NCBI GenBank assembly: GCA_040755335.1
Contig: JBFMAU010000163.1
Span: 1 to 14,720, forward strand
From: UBA7656 sp040755335
GTDB taxonomy: Bacteria > Acidobacteriota > Blastocatellia > UBA7656
Direction: 5' to 3'
Length of the DNA: 14,720 nucleotides
This document shows, piece after piece, positions 14,265 to 14,720 of this stretch (position 1 is its first letter; each line of letters opens with the position of its first letter). The translations under genes were made by a program, and so were the position numbers. The notes under the pieces are model-generated. The model was not told the DNA's origin. It saw only the letters and a list, made by a program, of their open reading frames with translations, and did no database searches.

Positions 14265-14720
14265 CAGCGACGAACTTCGATATCTCCGCTAGATAGAACT
14301 CCAGATCGATCAAACTGGTCGAGTAGCTTGATAGAAAAAACATCCTTGCCTGGTTTGTCATCATCCTGAACAGTAACGACGAAATTCAACGGAAGTTTGT
14401 TCATTAGCTTTCCGGTATCCAATCTGTAGATCAATCCCGCTCCATGGAATGATATTTTTTTAGTATCTTCGTCTATTACCGTGAATGACAAAACTTGGTC
14501 ACACTCAAGCCTAAAGCCAAACTTTTTATCTTCATATTTGAAGCTTCCTTTACGATTTCTCTCTATTGCGAATTCGAAATTAACTGAGTCCCCTTCAATA
14601 GAGCCTTTCCCTTTTACAAATGAAACTGCTCCCATTGTTAATTCGGTGATTGGAGAATCGCCTTTGAAATAAAACTCTGCCTGCCTCACGTAAATGCGTT
14701 GATGTCCATCCTCTACAATA
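14264..14720 (-). CDS. C-terminal part of a post-COAP-1-like surface protein
   Basis: The frame is open through the right edge (IVEDGHQRIYVRQAEF...), so the GTG at 14689 is not the real start. About 150 residues of beta-sandwich type are visible: VKGKGSIEGDSVNFEFAIE, GSFKYEDKKFGFRL, LSFTVIDEDTKKISFHGAGL, PLNFVVTVQDDDKPGKDVFSI and the ending SSGDIEVRR. The order 'GKGxI ... FxFxV ... GxxxYxD ... FxGxGxIN ... FxVxVxDxxxPGKDxFxIxL ... GDIxI' is that of the post-COAP-1 domain found at the ends of secreted adhesin or repeat proteins in acidobacteria and actinobacteria. One Cys (in LECDQ) is present. The C-terminus looks complete. Base composition is clearly AT-richer than the central genes, suggesting a separate origin. 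The upstream domains are unseen. Confidence 0.7.
   Translation of the reverse strand, partial: IVEDGHQRIYVRQAEFYFKGDSPITELTMGAVSFVKGKGSIEGDSVNFEFAIERNRKGSFKYEDKKFGFRLECDQVLSFTVIDEDTKKISFHGAGLIYRLDTGKLMNKLPLNFVVTVQDDDKPGKDVFSIKLLDQFDRSGVLSSGDIEVRR

Noticed and set aside
1..14720. CRISPR array, tRNA or rRNA
   Set aside because: No regularly spaced direct repeats, tRNA-like cloverleaf or rRNA-like sequence was seen.

Overview
The window looks like a chromosomal segment of a GC-rich soil-type bacterium, most likely an acidobacterium (Blastocatellia-like). The strongest marker is a complete duplicated MacB/FtsX-type permease with no ATPase beside it, the 'ADOP' layout typical of Acidobacteriota. 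An RHS fragment, a post-COAP-like C-terminus and small stress membrane proteins fit the same assignment. It is inferred from protein style only; no rRNA or tRNA gene is present.

Layout. 1-1010: 3' part of an AT-richer TPR protein, open at the left edge. 1112-1255: a short inverted-repeat element resembling the ends of IS256-type insertion sequences. It supplies the last codons and stop of a small helical gene (1493-1236, minus) that looks like the beheaded leader of a YggT-type membrane protein. 1643-4225 (minus): a membrane-anchored zinc-ribbon protein, a GlsB/YeaQ-type protein, an OmpA-family protein with a long coiled coil, and a 49-residue lmo0937-type membrane protein. 4621-8499 (plus): a hybrid histidine kinase and an NtrC-type sigma54 activator, 12 nt apart. 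8585-11171 (minus): a metallothionein-like protein, a secreted glycine-zipper protein and a hemerythrin-like protein. 11458-13866 (plus): ADOP permease. 13977-14720 (minus): an RHS-repeat remnant touching the 3' end of a post-COAP-like protein that runs off the right edge.

How it works together. The main finding is a set of four good -24/-12 (sigma54) promoter matches, each upstream of a gene start and in the correct orientation: the kinase/activator operon itself, the lmo0937-type gene, the glycine-zipper/metallothionein pair and the hemerythrin-like gene. In three of the four, the distance from the -12 C to the start codon is exactly 68 nt. The simplest reading is a local sigma54 regulon: the kinase and NtrC-type activator regulate themselves and switch on neighbouring envelope, metal-binding and hemerythrin-like stress genes. 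The OmpA gene and the truncated leader gene carry degenerate versions of the same promoter.
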